64,000 nucleotides of DNA from Elymus sibiricus (lineage: Eukaryota; Streptophyta; Magnoliopsida; Poales; Poaceae). The notes under the pieces are model-generated. The model was not told the DNA's origin and did not search any database. It saw only the letters and a program-made list of their open reading frames with translations. The position numbers were made by a program, and so were the translations under genes. The DNA is taken from NCBI GenBank assembly GCA_039707655.1, contig CM077667.1, positions 542,480,222-542,544,221 of the forward strand, in the 5' to 3' direction. The first letter of the stretch is position 1. Each line of letters opens with the position of its first letter. Shown here in pieces: positions 61,385 through 64,000 of this stretch.

Positions 61385-62150
61385 AAATAGAGTTGAAAGA
61401 TGATGGTAGCAATGATGCGGACTGGGTCCGTGATCTGAGGATTGTCCTCATTGTTGCACAGAAGGCTTATGTCCTTAATGCACCGCTCGGTGCGCCACCC
61501 CCTCAAGCGTCGTCTGTAGATGTTGTGAACATCTGACAGGCACGTTCTGATGACTACTTGATAGTTCAGTGCGTCATGCATTACGGCTTAGAATTGAGGC
61601 TCCAAAACGTTTTGAACGTCACGGAACATATGAGATGTTCTAAGAGCTGAAATTGGGATCTCAGGTTCGTGCCCGTGTTGAGAGGTATGAGACCTCCAAC
61701 AAGATTCTTTGCCTGCAAGATGAAGGAGAATAGCTCAATCGGTGAGCATGTGCTCAGATTGTCTGGGTGCTACAATCGCTTGAATCGAGTGGGAGTTGAT
61801 CTTCCAGATAAGATAGTGATTGATATAGTTCTCCAAGTCACTGTCACTAAGCTACTAGAGCTTCGTGATGAACTCTATAATGCCAGGGATGGAAATAATG
61901 ATCCACGAGCTATTCGCGATGTTTGACATCGCGAAGGTAGAAATCAAGAAGGAGCATGAAGTGTTGATGGTTAGTAAAACCACTAGTTTCGAGAAGGGCA
62001 AGGGCAAGGAGGGATACTTCATGGATGGCAAGCCAGTTGCTGCTCCAGTAAAGAAACCCAAGGTTGAACCCAAACCCGAGACTGAGTGCTTCTATTATGA
62101 GGAAAACGGTCGCTGAAGCGGAACTGCCCTAGATACTTGGTAGATAAGAA
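61385..62150 (+). pseudogene. Copia gag remnant with damaged zinc knuckle
   Basis: Gag would form the virus-like particle. Recognisable pieces include DADWVRDLRIVL and YVLNAPLGAPPP (about 61410-61510), a middle part with IGEHVLRLSGCYNRLNRVGV (61735-61800), and a zinc-knuckle start CFYYEENGR near 62090, where a TGA replaces the expected tryptophan codon. There are several stops and frame changes (61530, 61648, 61924, 62114). Confidence 0.75.
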
Positions 62151-62199
62151 GGCTGGCAACCTCGACAGAAGTGTATTTGATATACGTGTTATTGATGTG

Positions 62200-62270
62200 T
62201 ACCTTACTAGTACTCCTAGTAGCACCTGGGTATTAGATACAGGTTCGGTTGCTAAATGTTAGTAACTCGA
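62200..62270 (+). pseudogene. Copia aspartic protease remnant
   Basis: TWVLDTGSVAK at about 62222-62255 carries the DTG active-site motif typical of the retrotransposon protease start. A stop follows shortly (TAG at 62261), so only the N-terminal edge is readable. Confidence 0.65.
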
Positions 62271-62599
62271 AATAAAAGCTACAGAATAAACTGAGTCTAG
62301 CTAAGGGCGAGGTGACGATGAGTGTTGGAAGTGTTTCCAAGGTTGATGTGATCACCATCGCACGCTCTCTATACCTTCGGGATTAGTGATGAACCTAAAT
62401 AAGTGTTATTTGGTGTTTGCGTTGAGCATGAACGTGATTAGATCATGTTTATTGCAATACGGTTATTCATTTAAATAAGAGAATAATAGTTATTATGTTT
62501 ACATGAATAATACCTTCAATGGTCATGCACACAATGAGAATGGTTTATTGAATCTTGATCATAGTGATACACATGTTCATAATATTCATGCCAAAAGAT

Positions 62600-63480
62600 A
62601 CAAAGTTAGATAATGATAGTACCACATACTTGTGGCACTGCCGCTAAATGTCATATTGGTGTAAAACGCATGAAGAAACTCCATGCTGATGGATCTTTGG
62701 ACTCATTCGATTTCGAATCAGTTGAGAATTGCGGACCATGCCTCATGGGCAAGATGACTAAGACCCCGTTTTCCGGTATGATGGAGCTGGCAAGTAACTT
62801 ATTGGAAATAATACATGTTGATGTATTCGGTCCAATGAGTGTTGTAGCGTGCGGTGGATATCGTTGTTTTCCCACCTTCACTGATGATTTGAGTAGATAT
62901 GGGGATATTTACTTAAAGAAACACAAGTCTGTAACATATGAAAAGTTCAAACAAAATCAGAGTGAAGTTTGAGATCATCGTGACAAGAAGATAAAATGTC
63001 TACGATATGATCGTGGAGGTGAATATCAGAGTTACGAGTTTGGTATACAACTTAAGACAATGTGGAAGTTGTTTCACAACTCACGCCACCTGGAACACCA
63101 TAGTGTGATGGTGTGTCCGAACGTCGTAGTCGTGCTCTATTGGATATGGTGCGAACTATGATGTCTCTTATCGATTTACCACTATCGTTTTAGGGTTATG
63201 CATTAGAGACAACCACATTCACTTTAAAAGGGGCAGCATCTAAGTCCGTTGAGATGACACCGTATGAATTTTGGTTTGGCGGAAACCTAAGCTGTCATTT
63301 CTTAATGTTTGGGGCTGCGGCGCTTATGTGAAAAAGGGTTTTTCACCTAATTAGTTTGAACCCAAAGCGGACAAATGCATCTTCATAGAATAACCTAACG
63401 TAACAGTTGGGTAAACCTTCTATCTTAGATCCAAGCACAAAGTGTTTGTTGCTAAAATGGGTCCTTTCTCGAGAAAGAGT
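62600..63480 (+). pseudogene. Copia integrase remnant
   Basis: The pre-integrase zinc region is visible (IGVKRMKKLHADG, CGPCLMGKMTKTPF), then the catalytic-core start HVDVFGPM and FTDDLSRYGDIY, which carry the first two acidic positions. The frame stops at 62970-62972. Beyond that, pieces up to about 63480 are shifted and broken. An indel lies before the zinc region near 62642. Confidence 0.75.
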
Positions 63481-63500
63481 TTCTTTCGAAAGAATTGAGT

Positions 63501-64000
63501 GGGAGGAAGATAGAACTTGATGAGGTTGTTGAACCTTTGTTTCAACCAGAGAGTAGCGCAGCGCAAAAAGTTGTTCCTGTGGAGCCTACGTTAGTTGAAG
63601 GGGAAGTTAATGATGATGATCATGAAGCTTCGGATCAAGTTACTATCGAACCTCGTAGGTCGACAAGGACGCGTACTGCTCCTGAGTGGTACGGCAACCC
63701 TGTCTTAGAGGTCATGTTGTTGGACAACGATGAACCTACGAGGTACGGAGAAGCGATGATGGGCCCGGATTCCGAGAAATGGTTAGAGGGCATGAAATCC
63801 GAGATGGGATCCATGTATGAAAACAAAGTATGGGCTTTGGAAGTATTACCTGAAGGGCGAAAGGCCATTCAGAACAAATGGATCTTTAAAAGGAAGACGG
63901 ACGCGGACGGTAATGTCACCGTCTATAAAGCTCGACTTGTGGCAAATGGTTTTTCACAAGTTCAAGGAGTTGACTACGATGAGACTTTCTCACCCGTAGC
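63501..64000 (+). pseudogene. Copia reverse transcriptase start, partial at window edge
   Basis: An open frame from about 63501 to the window end begins with the linker (SGRKIELDEVV, RRSTRTRTAPEWY) that precedes Copia RT. It then enters the RVT_2 domain (WLEGMKSEM, NKWIFKRK, YKARLVANGFSQ, DYDETFSPV). This part is uninterrupted, but the upstream pol frame is broken, so I class it as a pseudogene fragment. Confidence 0.8.

Larger units (their letters stand above)
4196..64000 (-). mobile_element. Large CACTA element E (left end in window, right end not seen)
   Basis: The left terminus is CACTAGTGCAGCCACGCG at 4196, directly abutting the open TNP2 frame of F; the preceding GAA is the expected 3-bp target duplication. 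Subterminal motifs such as GTTTGCGAT and TGTGTGAT follow to about 4790. They reappear at 37570-37860 and inside each 1938-bp tandem unit, which ties these stretches to one family. Genes run on the minus strand. Elements A and C and the Copia element are nested inside. No matching right end (TAGTG followed by GAA, then the rest of F's TNP2) was found, so the extent to 64000 is a minimum and is inferred, not observed. Confidence 0.5.
58260..64000 (+). mobile_element. Angela/BARE-type Copia LTR retrotransposon, right end outside window
   Basis: The 5' LTR begins TGATGGAAATATGCCCTAGA, one base from the usual TGTTGG of Triticeae Angela/WIS/BARE elements. An initiator-Met-type PBS follows. Remnants of gag, protease, integrase and reverse transcriptase come in Copia order. 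The element interrupts CACTA element C. The 3' LTR is not in the window. Confidence 0.9.

Noticed and set aside
1..64000. tRNA, rRNA or single-copy host genes
   Set aside because: No cloverleaf with tRNA box motifs, no rRNA-like conserved stretch, and no domain-bearing frame outside transposable elements was seen by eye; a covariance-model and protein search would be decisive.

Overview
The window reads as intergenic DNA from a Triticeae grass (wheat, Aegilops, rye or barley type). I see no host gene, rRNA, tRNA or CRISPR array. Almost everything is transposable element. The assignment rests on an Angela/BARE-type Copia LTR, several CACTA (En/Spm) elements with palindromic TAGTCCCGGTT subterminal repeats, and intron-containing TNP2 and Ulp1-like transposon genes.

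Nesting, from oldest to youngest. (F) A degraded CACTA TNP2 gene on the minus strand (about 1.9-4.19 kb) is cut at 4195 by a very large minus-oriented CACTA element E. E starts with CACTAG at 4196 and its right end is not in the window. E holds alanine-rich minus-strand pseudogenes and a tandem array (39.9-51.5 kb) of six units of about 1938 bp. One E reading frame is split by CACTA element A (6312-37069, TSD TTT), and removing A with one TSD copy restores the frame. A carries a small coiled-coil/membrane ORF, an internally deleted TNP2, 336-bp tandem repeats and a four-exon pseudogene of uncertain, possibly B3-like, fold.

Within A lie D (10197-27978, TSD CCC, no recognised transposase) and G (28655-34892, TSD TCT, a TNP2/PttA fusion gene). 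Within D lie an inverted-LTR retroelement derivative (10949-13581, TSD CTCCT), a short hAT-like element (13782-14579) and the nearly complete CACTA element B (15421-25437, TSD CAG). B has a small membrane ORF, a full-length TNP2 with one in-frame stop, and a second gene ending in a spliced Ulp1-like protease domain.

On the right, CACTA element C (minus-oriented, left end 53985) keeps intact Ulp1-like exons. An Angela-like Copia retrotransposon (58260 to beyond 64000) has inserted into it; its 5' LTR and tRNA-Met-type PBS are clear, while gag, protease and integrase are broken.

How the parts work together: in the CACTA elements TNP2 is the transposase, the short palindromes at the ends and again before the second gene are candidate binding sites for the element's own DNA-binding protein, and the second gene encodes accessory domains (PttA-like, Ulp1-like or B3-like). 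Most copies are broken. B is the closest to a functional source.
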